From contig CAYUEN010000017.1 in NCBI GenBank assembly GCA_964443745.1, forward strand, positions 1-43,395: DNA of 43,395 bases, written 5' to 3'. The notes beneath the pieces are model-generated. The model made no database searches. It was not told the origin of the DNA and saw only the letters and a list, made by a program, of their open reading frames with translations. Both the position numbers and the translations under genes were made by a program. The DNA comes from CAYUEN01 sp964443745 (lineage in GTDB: Bacteria; Campylobacterota; Campylobacteria; Campylobacterales; QNZT01). Below, piece by piece: positions 8,196-16,144 of the stretch (the stretch's first letter is position 1; each line of letters opens with the position of its first letter).

Positions 8196-8211
8196 ACGTT
8201 TCGATCACTTC
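8189..8211. terminator. Hairpin between convergent genes, spanning both stop codons
   Basis: GAAGTGA and TCACTTC form a perfect 7-bp inverted repeat around a 9-base centre that can add CG/CG pairs. The first TGA is the DUF3365 stop and the opposite-strand TGA is the nnrS-like stop. No T run follows on either strand, so a classical intrinsic terminator is not certain. Confidence 0.4.
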
Positions 8212-9377
8212 AACCGTTTGCCGCTTGTAAGTACCGGCAGATAGCGCAAAGACCAGAGTCCAAACAGCGCCAGCCAGAGTGTCGCCGTGATATCGAAAAC
8301 CATATCCCACCCTCCGAGCGAATAGAGCGCCCTGAAATAGACGACTATCTGGGTGAGATAGAAGAGAAACTTCGTATAACTGTCGATTTGCATCGGGTTG
8401 CCCGAGTGTCCCAGCGTTACGCGCGTACCGAAACCGATCAGAACCGTCGTCAAAAATCCCAGAACGACCAGATGGATCTGCAGAAAGAGAAAATCCCTAT
8501 CGAAAAGGAGTTCCGCCGCTTCCGAAACCGAACCGACGATCAACGCTACGGGGAGCCAGTAGAGCGAAAGATGGAGTATCCATAGCAGCGGCACCCCTTT
8601 TGCGAAGGGGATTTTCCAACGAAAATAGATCTCTTTTGCCAGTAATATCCCGGCAAGAAACGTAAAGAGAAATCCCGCCTTCAGATTGAGACCGTCGCAG
8701 AGTACTCGAAGCAGAAAGAGAAGAAAGAGTGTTGGCATCAGGCGTTTGTTTCGTTCGATCATGCAGTGCGAAAAGAAGGGGATCATACGCTGAGCGACCG
8801 CAAAAGAGGTAACGACCAGAAAGAGATAGATGCCAACAGATCCGGCGAAGAGAAAAAGCGTTCGCGCATCGGTGAGAAAATAAAGACAAAAAAGCAGATT
8901 CGCTTCGATACCGGCTCCAAATCCCATCAGAATCCAGAATTGATCATGCAGATCCGGCATAGCAGAGGCGCGGTAGATCTGCCAAAAGAGTGCGAAACTG
9001 TAAAGCTGCCCCAGTATCAGTACGATTACGCCCGGTATCAAAAGCCAGAGAGTGGTGTACGCCCCCGTCAGAAAGAGGAGTGATCCCACTCCCATCAGCG
9101 AGAAGTTGGTCAGATAGAGTTGTTCGGTCAATTCGGGAATCTGGCTGAATCTGGGGAATGTCGTCAGCAAGAACCCCTGAAAGAAAGAGGTGAAGACGAT
9201 AAAGACGAGCGAATAGGCATGAAAAGCGACGGGATCTATGATCGGTGTCAAGATGCCTTTGAACGCGAGCATAAAAAGTAGCATAAAGAGTATACTGCCG
9301 ACGATGCCCAGCACGAAAAAGGGTTGATGGGGTTGACTCCAGAAGTAGTGAAGCGTTCCGTTGCGGTCGTTTCGCAT
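8205..9377 (-). CDS. NnrS-family membrane protein
   Basis: The 390-residue polytopic protein has about eleven to twelve hydrophobic helices and matches the NnrS family: an opening HYFWSQPHQPFFVLGIVGS, FHAYSLVFIVFTSFFQGFLLTTFPRF, then AQRMIPFFSHCMIERN and QIHLVVLGFLTTVLIGFGTRVTLGHSG. NnrS proteins are haem- and copper-containing inner-membrane proteins linked to nitric oxide stress or denitrification. The conserved histidines in these stretches are the likely metal ligands. ATG at 9377 was chosen for the TAAGGAGT site just upstream; the open frame reaches 49 codons further without one. Only 8 bases separate it from the zinc-ribbon gene stop, so it is probably the last gene of the XpaC-TelA-SPFH operon. 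Confidence 0.88.
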   Translation of the reverse strand: MRNDRNGTLHYFWSQPHQPFFVLGIVGSILFMLLFMLAFKGILTPIIDPVAFHAYSLVFIVFTSFFQGFLLTTFPRFSQIPELTEQLYLTNFSLMGVGSLLFLTGAYTTLWLLIPGVIVLILGQLYSFALFWQIYRASAMPDLHDQFWILMGFGAGIEANLLFCLYFLTDARTLFLFAGSVGIYLFLVVTSFAVAQRMIPFFSHCMIERNKRLMPTLFLLFLLRVLCDGLNLKAGFLFTFLAGILLAKEIYFRWKIPFAKGVPLLWILHLSLYWLPVALIVGSVSEAAELLFDRDFLFLQIHLVVLGFLTTVLIGFGTRVTLGHSGNPMQIDSYTKFLFYLTQIVVYFRALYSLGGWDMVFDITATLWLALFGLWSLRYLPVLTSGKRLK

Positions 9378-9385
9378 AGGACTCC

Positions 9386-10579
9386 TTAAAAATTGAAATA
9401 GGGTTCGACGCCGAGAACGAAGGTGTCGATTTTTTCGGTAAGCGTTTCGCCGTCCATCTCGCTCAGCGCGAAAATTGCGCCCAGCAGTAGAAGGATGAAG
9501 AGTACGAGGAAGAAGATCTTCCATCCGCTGTAGGGGCGTTCACCCTCCACTTTTCCCGTTCTGGCGTTGATCGCGAAGCGATAGGTTTTGCCTCCGTAGT
9601 CGAATGTCGCGGTCCATACGGGCAGAAGGATGTATTTGAAGGTGGTGTGATCGTAGTAGATACGCAGTTGCGTGATCTGCTGTCTGTCTCCGCCGATCTT
9701 TCGACGAATATCTTCGCGTATGGCATACTCCATATACGATTTGGCGTATTCCAACCCCTCGTCCAGAGCGATCGTATAAGTCTCGCTTTCGAAACCGCTC
9801 AGGTATTTTTCATCGAAAGGGACGAGATTCTCCAGATCCCACGGTTTGAGGGATTCGATCAGCGTGCGGGGTATCGTGTCGGAAGCGCCGATAAGCAGAT
9901 CGTCGAAATAACGTTCGCTCACACCGCTGACGGGAGTCCATTCGATACGAGGCTCCATCTCCTCCACTTCCATATAGCGCCCGTCGATATAACGCGTGCG
10001 CACGACTCTTTCGTAGTAGGTATCTCCCCTGAGTCCGCGGAAATGGCTGGTCGTATGGCTGTCGTAGGTCCAACTGGGCAGATAGATTCCCTCGAATTTC
10101 GCCGCGGTGTCGGTATATTTGCCGAGTGCGGAAGGGGCGAGCCAGAGGCTACCGACCCATTCACGAAACGCCCGCTTCGCCTCTTTCTGGTTGAGGGCGA
10201 AGGGTAGCAGGGATTCGGGAGCAAGCGGCATAAAGATATCCATATTGGTGACGATCGGCGTGTCGCAATAGGGACATCGGGTGCTTCGGGTGCGCAGAGA
10301 GATCCGAAAGGTTCCTCCGCATTTGGGGCACTTGGCGTCGATCGGACTTTCGGGCGAGAGTTTCGGACTCTTTTCGATCCGGCCGATCGCATTCGTAAGA
10401 TCGTGTTCGACGATCGGTTTGCGGGGTTTTGGGATGGTGTTGACATAGCCGCAGTATTCACACTTCAACGCCTCCAGATCCGCACAGAAGACGAGTGCCG
10501 CGCCGCACTGCTTGCATGGGAAACTCTTTTCGGTGAAGTGGGCCCCCTCCTTGAGGGAGACGTTTTCGGAGAAGGCCAT
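9386..10579 (-). CDS. Zinc-ribbon membrane protein, YdjG-like
   Basis: The 397-residue protein has two N-terminal zinc ribbons: CKQCGAAL with CEYCGYVN (about 22-45), and CPKCGGTF with CPYCDTPI (about 84-107). A long soluble region rich in W and Y follows (YLPSWTYDSHTTSHFRGLRG; YYDHTTFKYILLPVWTATFD), then ARTGKVEGERPYSGWKIF and one C-terminal membrane helix near 352-372. This resembles the TFIIB-type zinc-ribbon proteins encoded beside SPFH proteins, such as Bacillus YdjG next to YdjI. Its role is unknown; a membrane-anchored adaptor is an inference. It starts 3 bases after the SPFH gene stop and is followed after 8 bases by the nnrS-like gene. Confidence 0.78.
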   Translation of the reverse strand: MAFSENVSLKEGAHFTEKSFPCKQCGAALVFCADLEALKCEYCGYVNTIPKPRKPIVEHDLTNAIGRIEKSPKLSPESPIDAKCPKCGGTFRISLRTRSTRCPYCDTPIVTNMDIFMPLAPESLLPFALNQKEAKRAFREWVGSLWLAPSALGKYTDTAAKFEGIYLPSWTYDSHTTSHFRGLRGDTYYERVVRTRYIDGRYMEVEEMEPRIEWTPVSGVSERYFDDLLIGASDTIPRTLIESLKPWDLENLVPFDEKYLSGFESETYTIALDEGLEYAKSYMEYAIREDIRRKIGGDRQQITQLRIYYDHTTFKYILLPVWTATFDYGGKTYRFAINARTGKVEGERPYSGWKIFFLVLFILLLLGAIFALSEMDGETLTEKIDTFVLGVEPYFNF

Positions 10580-10582
10580 CGC

Positions 10583-11665
10583 TTACTGCAGGGGCGGGGG
10601 TGTGAGGAGGTTGATCAGCGATTCGACCTCTTCGATCTCCCTCGCCTTCTGCCACTTTTCCATTCCGCTGGTCCACATTCGCGTATCCGATCCGATTTCG
10701 CCCTTTTTGATCATCTCCTCGATCTGATCGATATTGTAAGGTCCCATCGGTTTGGTCTCTTTGGCGTAGTAATACATCTTTTCGAACGGTTCGGGGACGT
10801 ATGCCTGCTTGCTGCGCTCTTTTTCGAAATTTTTGGCCAGTTTGTCCGCCATCGCGAAACCGATTCCCATCGAAGCGGCATCGGACGCGACCCCCGATCC
10901 TCCTTTGGTCATCCCTTCCGCCGTCTGGAATTCGAGATATTTTCCCAGATCGCCCACGACGCCTATGCTGGTGCGTCTGTCGAGCGCCTCTTCCACCGCG
11001 GGCGGTACGGAGATGTTCTCGATCAGGAATTTGGTCAACTCCAGTCCGTATTCATGAAACTCCTCCGCCAATTTTTGAGTGATATACTCCGCCAGTTGGG
11101 TGTAGTTGGCTGCCAGATCCAGGACCGGGATCTTCGCGTTGGCGACGATATCGGTGAAACGTGAAACGATGATGTTACGCAGTTGATTGCTGATCTCGTC
11201 GACCGTGAAGTGGCCGTCGGTACCGACGATCTCCTTGATGAATTTCGCGGGATCTTCGATGCGAAGCTCATAAGTTCCAAACGCCCTGAGCCGCACCACG
11301 CCGAACTCGCCGTCACGCAGGATGATCGGATTTTTGGTTCCCCACTTCAGGTCGGTGAAACGGCGTAGATTGCAGAAGTAGATTTCCGCCTTGAAAGGGG
11401 ATTCGAAGCCATGATCCCAATGCTGGAGCGTCGTGAGAATCGGAAGGTTCTGGGTGGTCAGCTCGTAGATTCCCGGCCCCAGGACGTCCGCGATCTCTCC
11501 CTCGTTGACGAAAACCGCCGCCTGTGATTCGCGGACAGTCAGTTTCGCACCGTATTTGATTTCGTTGTTGTAACGTTCGAAGCGGTAAACGAGCGTATCG
11601 TTGCTCTCGTCCAGCCAGTCGATGACGTCGATGAATTCGCCGAATATCTTATCCCAAAATCCCAT
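10583..11665 (-). CDS. SPFH/Band-7 (YdjI-like) protein with C-terminal GYF_2 domain
   Basis: The 360-residue protein opens MGFWDKIFGEFIDVIDWLD and has an SPFH core at about 25-250 (KLTVRESQAAVFVNEGEIAD, FGVVRLRAFGTYELRIEDP, ELTKFLIENISVPPAVEEAL). It belongs to the virion-core/YdjI branch rather than to stomatins, since there is no N-terminal membrane helix. A glycine/alanine-rich bridge (GSGVASDAASMGIGFAM) leads to a GYF_2-type domain at about 300-350, with YYYAKETKPMGPYNIDQI and RMWTSGMEKWQKA. That domain is a likely peptide-binding module in bacteria. SPFH proteins assemble into membrane-associated oligomers and are often part of PspA/LiaF-type envelope stress systems. It lies 9 bases after the telA-like gene and 3 before the zinc-ribbon gene. 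Confidence 0.88.
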   Translation of the reverse strand: MGFWDKIFGEFIDVIDWLDESNDTLVYRFERYNNEIKYGAKLTVRESQAAVFVNEGEIADVLGPGIYELTTQNLPILTTLQHWDHGFESPFKAEIYFCNLRRFTDLKWGTKNPIILRDGEFGVVRLRAFGTYELRIEDPAKFIKEIVGTDGHFTVDEISNQLRNIIVSRFTDIVANAKIPVLDLAANYTQLAEYITQKLAEEFHEYGLELTKFLIENISVPPAVEEALDRRTSIGVVGDLGKYLEFQTAEGMTKGGSGVASDAASMGIGFAMADKLAKNFEKERSKQAYVPEPFEKMYYYAKETKPMGPYNIDQIEEMIKKGEIGSDTRMWTSGMEKWQKAREIEEVESLINLLTPPPLQ

Positions 11666-11674
11666 CTCGTTCGC

Positions 11675-12868
11675 CTATCTTCGCTTTCTGCCGGCGGCAA
11701 GCAGCGCCTCTTGCAGCTCCTGCTCCACTTTTTCGAGCTCTCTTGTCGCCGCCTCTCTGGCCTCTTTGCCCTTTTTGGCGATTTCGAGGCTTTCGTTGAT
11801 CGTATCGATCAGGGTCTGGTTCGCCTTTTTGATCGATTCGATGTCGTAGACTCCGCGTTCGACCTGCGTGCGGACTTCCCGATTGGCTTCCTGAAGATTT
11901 TCGGCGTTTTTCTCGAGCAGTTCGTTGGTCATATCGCTTGCGGCCTTGACCGCCTTTGCCGCCTCCGCGCTGCGATGGATCGTGATCGCCTGCGCGAGTT
12001 GGTTTTTCCACAATGGAACGGTATTGACCAGAGTGGAACTGATTTTGGAGACGAGAGATTTGTCGTTTTCTTGTACGAGCCGAATGCTCGGAAGCGACTG
12101 CATCGCGACCTGTCTGGAGAGACGCAGATCGTAGATTCGCCGCTCCAGATCGTCTCTGGTCTGTCTGATCTCCTTGAGTTTGAGGAGTTTTTGCATTTTA
12201 CGGCTGTTGCCCGCTTCCGCTTCGAGTTGAGGCAGGATTTTCGTATCGAGCTCCTTGAGTTTGTACATACCCGCCGCGATATAGAGCTCCAGATCCTTGA
12301 AAAAATCGAAATTGACGTCGTAGAGGCGATCGAGTGCCGTGATGTCGGTCAGCAGTTGGGTTTTATGCTGTTCGAGCGTATCGGTGATCGCGTCGACTTG
12401 CTTGCGTACCTCTTCGTATTCTCCGATAAACCGCTCGATCGGGGAGGCGAAACCGAAAAGTTTGGAGAAGAACCCCTGCTTTTTGTTGGGGTTGAGTTCG
12501 TCCACGTCAAAATCGCGAATCGCTTTGACGATCTGGTTGAGCGCGTCGCCGGCGTTGCCCAGATCTTTGTTTTTCACCCCCTCCAGCATGCTGTCCGCGA
12601 CGCGGTTGATGTTTTCTTGCGCTTTGGCTCCGAAAAAGATGACGGTGTGAGGGTCGTCGATCTTGATCTCCTTGGCGAGGATCTCCATCTTCGCCTGCTC
12701 TTTCGTATCGGCCTCCTCATACATGACGATTCCGTCCTCTTTGATCACCTCCTCCAACGTCTTCTCCTTCGGTTCGTTTTCTTCGACCGCTTCCGGCAGT
12801 GTTTGGGAAGTTTGCGTCTCCTCTTTCACCTCTTCGCTCTTTTGGATCTCTTCTTTTTTCTCTTCCAT
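11675..12868 (-). CDS. TelA/YaaN-family toxic anion resistance protein
   Basis: The 397-residue coiled-coil protein matches the TelA/KlaA family: IDDPHTVIFFGAKAQENINRVAD, GFASPIERFIGEYEEVRKQVDAI, LYIAAGMYKLKELD, and LVNTVPLWKNQLAQAITIHR near 280 (the TIPLWKNQ-type motif is the best signature). The N-terminal 50 residues are acidic and low-complexity. Members are linked to tellurite or lipid-antibiotic tolerance, but the mechanism is not known. It is cytoplasmic with no membrane helix. The gene begins 1 base after the XpaC-like stop, and the pair corresponds to xpaC-yaaN of Bacillus. Confidence 0.9.
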   Translation of the reverse strand: MEEKKEEIQKSEEVKEETQTSQTLPEAVEENEPKEKTLEEVIKEDGIVMYEEADTKEQAKMEILAKEIKIDDPHTVIFFGAKAQENINRVADSMLEGVKNKDLGNAGDALNQIVKAIRDFDVDELNPNKKQGFFSKLFGFASPIERFIGEYEEVRKQVDAITDTLEQHKTQLLTDITALDRLYDVNFDFFKDLELYIAAGMYKLKELDTKILPQLEAEAGNSRKMQKLLKLKEIRQTRDDLERRIYDLRLSRQVAMQSLPSIRLVQENDKSLVSKISSTLVNTVPLWKNQLAQAITIHRSAEAAKAVKAASDMTNELLEKNAENLQEANREVRTQVERGVYDIESIKKANQTLIDTINESLEIAKKGKEAREAATRELEKVEQELQEALLAAGRKRR

Positions 12869-12869
12869 A

Positions 12870-13718
12870 TTAGACTCCTTCGATTTTTAGTTGTTTGGTT
12901 AACGCCTCGATCTGGATGTCCAGTTTGGTCCAATCCTCTTCGTTGAGGCGCTCCTTCTGCTCTCTGATCGTCCCGCGAAGATTTTCGAGCAATCCGATGT
13001 AGTTGCCGCGCATCTTTTCATCGACGATCTCCTTTTCGAGTGCGTTGAGATACTCTTGCGAGATCTGTTCCGTTCGGTGGAGATAGACGTTGAAAAACTT
13101 TCTGGCCCGGCCAAGATCCTCCGGATGTTCCTCCACCGCCTCGATCACCTCTTCGGTCTCTTCCACGATCGCATCCAAAAGCGTACGGATCTCTTCGGAG
13201 GGAATTTTATGCCGCAGCCGTTTGAGATGACGCGTTCGCTCTCTCGCCTTCCCGGTGATCTCCAGCAGCTCTTCCGCACTCACGCCGATTCCCAGATCAG
13301 GAAGTTTGTCGCGTCGGGGATCCAGCCCGTAGTAGAGTGCGAATCCTCCGAACGTTATTCCTGCAAGCAGCAGGCTTAGCAGCAGAGAATTGCCCGCGGC
13401 AAAAAGCGAACCGGTGAAGGTGGCGACGGAGAGAATGAGCGCGGAGACGGTTTTGTAGGGCAAGGGCGGTGCCTTGGCGATTTTGCTTCTGTTGTAGTGG
13501 CGTTCGGCCAAAAATCCACGTCTGGCGACCGTCGCTCCCAACAAAAAGAGCGCATAGGCGATTCCGTTGGAAAGAATGGCGGGGATATCGCCTCCAATCA
13601 GTGCGAAAAAAAAGGCGAACAGAAGCGGTAGAGGGAGAATGTAGAGCAATACCCCCTTGATGTAAAAGGGAGAGGTTTGTTCGGTATCGGGTCGATAACG
13701 TTTCGCGGCACCGGCCAT
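12870..13718 (-). CDS. XpaC-like membrane protein (halogen-hydrol/5-bromo-4-chloroindolyl phosphate hydrolysis family)
   Basis: The 282-residue protein has about four membrane helices in the N-terminal half (GVLLYILPLPLLFAFFFALI, ILSNGIAYALFLLGATVA, ALILSVATFTGSLFAA, LLLSLLLAGITFGGFALYY). A charged helical C-terminal half follows (about 140-282), with LEITGKARERTRHLKRLRH and LGRARKFFNVYLHRTEQI. The layout and its position directly before a telA gene match XpaC, named for an effect on chromogenic phosphate hydrolysis but not shown to be a hydrolase. It probably anchors the TelA-like protein at the membrane, which is inference. Its ATG lies 1 base after the stop of a 32-residue membrane peptide. 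Confidence 0.75.
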   Translation of the reverse strand: MAGAAKRYRPDTEQTSPFYIKGVLLYILPLPLLFAFFFALIGGDIPAILSNGIAYALFLLGATVARRGFLAERHYNRSKIAKAPPLPYKTVSALILSVATFTGSLFAAGNSLLLSLLLAGITFGGFALYYGLDPRRDKLPDLGIGVSAEELLEITGKARERTRHLKRLRHKIPSEEIRTLLDAIVEETEEVIEAVEEHPEDLGRARKFFNVYLHRTEQISQEYLNALEKEIVDEKMRGNYIGLLENLRGTIREQKERLNEEDWTKLDIQIEALTKQLKIEGV

Positions 13719-13719
13719 C

Positions 13720-13818
13720 TCAATCCTTCAGCAGGTGTACCAGCGCCTGCCACGCAACGGTATGGATACTTCCCACAAGCAGCAGAAAACCGATAAATTT
13801 GTGAAGTGCGAACTGCAT
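13720..13818 (-). CDS. Small single-helix membrane peptide heading the XpaC-TelA operon (candidate)
   Basis: A 32-codon frame encodes MQFALHKFIGFLLLVGSIHT followed by a short amphipathic end finishing LLKD. It is one hydrophobic helix with a basic N-side residue. It ends one base before the XpaC ATG (TGA-G-ATG), a layout typical of translational coupling. A weak purine-rich site (GATAGAGAG) precedes the ATG, and a TATAAT box lies about 30 bases upstream, so the frame would be the first cistron. An in-frame TTG at 13848 would add 10 residues but sits on the -10 box. No homologue is recognised; short stress-response membrane peptides are common, so a role there is a guess. It could also be a non-coding leader. 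Confidence 0.42.
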   Translation of the reverse strand: MQFALHKFIGFLLLVGSIHTVAWQALVHLLKD

Positions 13819-13847
13819 TCTCTCTATCCCATGGTGAAGTTGAGCCA

Positions 13848-13853
13848 ATTATA
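13848..13853 (-). promoter_or_regulatory. -10 box for the small-peptide/XpaC/TelA/SPFH operon
   Basis: TATAAT on the minus strand, with TTGATT 15 bases further upstream as a poor -35. The predicted transcript start is about 23 bases before the 32-residue peptide. The divergent argD promoter shares this 95-base gap. Confidence 0.5.
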
Positions 13854-13885
13854 ACCAACCTTAATAGAAATCAAGATAAAATCTG

Positions 13886-13891
13886 TATAAA
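13886..13891 (+). promoter_or_regulatory. -10 box for argD-midA-thiS
   Basis: TATAAA within CTGTATAAAATT, 22 bases before the argD ATG; AAAGG at 13901-13905 serves as ribosome site. No -35 hexamer is evident. Confidence 0.4.
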
Positions 13892-13913
13892 ATTACGCTT
13901 AAAGGTTGCGCGG

Positions 13914-15107
13914 ATGTTGGAAGAGATGGACAAGAAGTACGTTTTACATACATATGCCAGAAACTATACCGATTTTGTCAGAGGGGAGAATGCGACGCTC
14001 TATGATGCGAAGGGGAAAGCTTATATCGACTTCACCTCCGGTATCGGTGTCGTGAGTGTCGGACATGCCAATCCTCTGCTCAGCGAAGCGATTTGCGAAC
14101 AGGCGCGGCGTATCATCCATATTTCCAACCTCTTTTTGATCGAGCCCCAGGCACGGCTCGCGAAAAAACTGGTCGATCTGAGCGGTTACGATATGCGCCT
14201 CTTTTTCGCAAACAGCGGAGCGGAGGCGAACGAAGGGGCGATCAAAATCGCTAGAAAATACGGAGAAGTCGACGGCAAACCCAAACGCTACAAAGTGATC
14301 ACGCTCGAACACTCTTTTCATGGTCGTACCATCTCTACGCTCAAGGCGACGGGCCAGGCGAGCATGCACCACTATTTCGGCCCTTATCCCGACGGTTTCG
14401 TCTATGCGGCGGAGATAGACGAAATCGAAAAGTTGCTCGACGACCGTACCGTAGCCGTCATGATCGAGTTGATACAGGGAGAGGGGGGTGTCCAACCGCA
14501 GGAGAAGCGAAAGGTTCGAGAACTGGCGGAAATGTTGAAAAAAAGAGATGTGCTGTTGATCGTCGACGAAGTGCAGACGGGAATCTACAGAACCGGGGAA
14601 CTGCTGGCCTCGAATCTCTACGAGATCGAACCCGATATTATCACGGTCGCAAAGGGATTGGGCGGAGGCGTTCCGATAGGTGCGGTTATGACCCGACTCA
14701 AAGAGATCTTCAAACCCGGTGATCACGGCAGCACGTTCGGTGGAAACTACCTTGTCACCGTCGCGGCACAAAAAGTTCTGGAGATTTTGGAGGAGCAAAA
14801 AAACAGCGGCGTATTGGATGAAATGATGCTTTATTTCTCGGAGCGCCTGGAGGGGATGGTCCGAGAGTTTCCGGATCTGGTCGACGAAACGGTCGGTATC
14901 GGGCTGATGCGGGGACTTCGTATCAAAAACTCCGGTCTGCTTGCTTCCATACTCTCCAACGCTTTCGAGGAGGGGGTGGTGTTGCTCAAGGCGGGGCGCA
15001 ACACGCTCCGTTTTCTGCCTCCGCTGACGATCAGCAAAGAGGAGGCGAAGGAGGGCTTCGCCCGGTTGGAGCGGGCGATGCGCAAAACGGCCGCGGGAGC
15101 GAAATGA
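13914..15107 (+). CDS. argD: Acetylornithine/succinyl-diaminopimelate aminotransferase
   Basis: This class-III PLP aminotransferase of 397 residues is expected to convert N-acetylglutamate semialdehyde to N-acetylornithine in arginine synthesis, and often the equivalent lysine-pathway step. Motifs are IDFTSGIGVVSVGHANP, RLFFANSGAEANEGAIKIAR, the HSFHGRTISTLKATGQ loop, IQGEGGV, LLIVDEVQTGIYRTGEL (cofactor Asp), the PLP lysine in VAKGLGGGVPIGAV, and GDHGSTFGGNYL. ATG at 13914 was preferred because AAAGG lies 8 bases upstream; Met at 13926 is an alternative with a closer GGAAG. The ATGA overlap with the next gene indicates coupling. Among ornithine-type aminotransferases, argD fits best by the GDHGSTFGGNPL-type motif. 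Confidence 0.93.
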   Translation: MLEEMDKKYVLHTYARNYTDFVRGENATLYDAKGKAYIDFTSGIGVVSVGHANPLLSEAICEQARRIIHISNLFLIEPQARLAKKLVDLSGYDMRLFFANSGAEANEGAIKIARKYGEVDGKPKRYKVITLEHSFHGRTISTLKATGQASMHHYFGPYPDGFVYAAEIDEIEKLLDDRTVAVMIELIQGEGGVQPQEKRKVRELAEMLKKRDVLLIVDEVQTGIYRTGELLASNLYEIEPDIITVAKGLGGGVPIGAVMTRLKEIFKPGDHGSTFGGNYLVTVAAQKVLEILEEQKNSGVLDEMMLYFSERLEGMVREFPDLVDETVGIGLMRGLRIKNSGLLASILSNAFEEGVVLLKAGRNTLRFLPPLTISKEEAKEGFARLERAMRKTAAGAK

Positions 15108-16144
15108 TCCGATTCAGCGAATTTATGCGCGGATGGCTTTACGGTCCGGAGGGTTACTACGCCACCCATCCCGTGATCGGAAAAGAGGGTGATTTCTATA
15201 CGGCCGTCAGCTCCAGTATGTTTTTCGGTGGAAGTATCGCCAATCGCCTGATTCGTGTGATCGAAGAGGGTTTTTTGAGCGAAGATGCGACGGTGCTGGA
15301 GATAGGAGCGCATCAAGGATACATGCTGGCGGATATGATCCAGTTCATCTATACGCTCAGGCCCCGATTGCTCCGGACCCTGAAGTTCGCGATCGTCGAG
15401 CCTCAGGAGGAAAACATCCGGGTGCAGCGGCGCTACTTCAAAGAGGCGTTCGGAGAGAAGTTGCGGCTGATTCATTTCGCTTCGTTGGAAGAGGTGAAGC
15501 TAAAAGAGGCTTTCGTGGTCGCGAACGAGCTTTTCGATGCATTTCCCTGTGAAGTGGTCAGAGAAGACCGTATGCTCTATATGGAGCGGTTTTCACCCGT
15601 TTTCGGTGAATTGAAGAGGAATATCGCCGATATCGCGAAACGTTACGAAATAAAGCGGGGAGAGATCGCGCTGGGTTACGAGAGATTCGCCGCGTCGATG
15701 GCCGAAGCGATCGAACGGTTCGAATTTGTCACGTTCGATTACGGCGAAACCCATCCGCGCAACGACTTCTCCCTCCGAATCTACCGCAGACACCAGGTCT
15801 ACCCCTTTTTCGCTTTGACCGATTTCGTCACCGAAAAGAGCGAGAAACCCCAACATGTCACGCTGGCGTCGCTTTTTCGAAAAAGCGATATCACCTACGA
15901 TGTCCATTTCACCCATCTGATGGATATGTTCGACAAGGCGGGGATCGCGGCCATCTCCCACAAGACGCAGCTGGCGATGCTCGTCGATTTCGGTATCATA
16001 GATCTGTTGGAGATACTCCGAAAAAACGCATCGCATGAGGCGTACCAAAACGAAATGAACCGGGCGAAGCTTTTGATAGATCCCGCTTTCATGGGAGAGC
16101 GGTTCAAAGGGGTGATTTTCAGAAAAGAGGGGAAAAAGAGATGA
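15104..16144 (+). CDS. MidA/NDUFAF7-like SAM-dependent methyltransferase
   Basis: The 346-residue protein is of the DUF185/MidA family: RFSEFMRGWLYGPEGYYA, GDFYTAVSSSMFFGGSIA (the GDFxTaxxxS signature), the SAM-binding LEIGAHQGYMLADMIQFI, and ANELFDAFPCEVV. The mitochondrial member methylates an arginine of complex I subunit NDUFS2, so a role in NADH dehydrogenase assembly or another protein-arginine modification is possible here but not shown. The protein is slightly shorter than many members (350-390). It overlaps argD by 4 bases (ATGA) and thiS by 4 bases (ATGA). Confidence 0.85.
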   Translation: MIRFSEFMRGWLYGPEGYYATHPVIGKEGDFYTAVSSSMFFGGSIANRLIRVIEEGFLSEDATVLEIGAHQGYMLADMIQFIYTLRPRLLRTLKFAIVEPQEENIRVQRRYFKEAFGEKLRLIHFASLEEVKLKEAFVVANELFDAFPCEVVREDRMLYMERFSPVFGELKRNIADIAKRYEIKRGEIALGYERFAASMAEAIERFEFVTFDYGETHPRNDFSLRIYRRHQVYPFFALTDFVTEKSEKPQHVTLASLFRKSDITYDVHFTHLMDMFDKAGIAAISHKTQLAMLVDFGIIDLLEILRKNASHEAYQNEMNRAKLLIDPAFMGERFKGVIFRKEGKKR

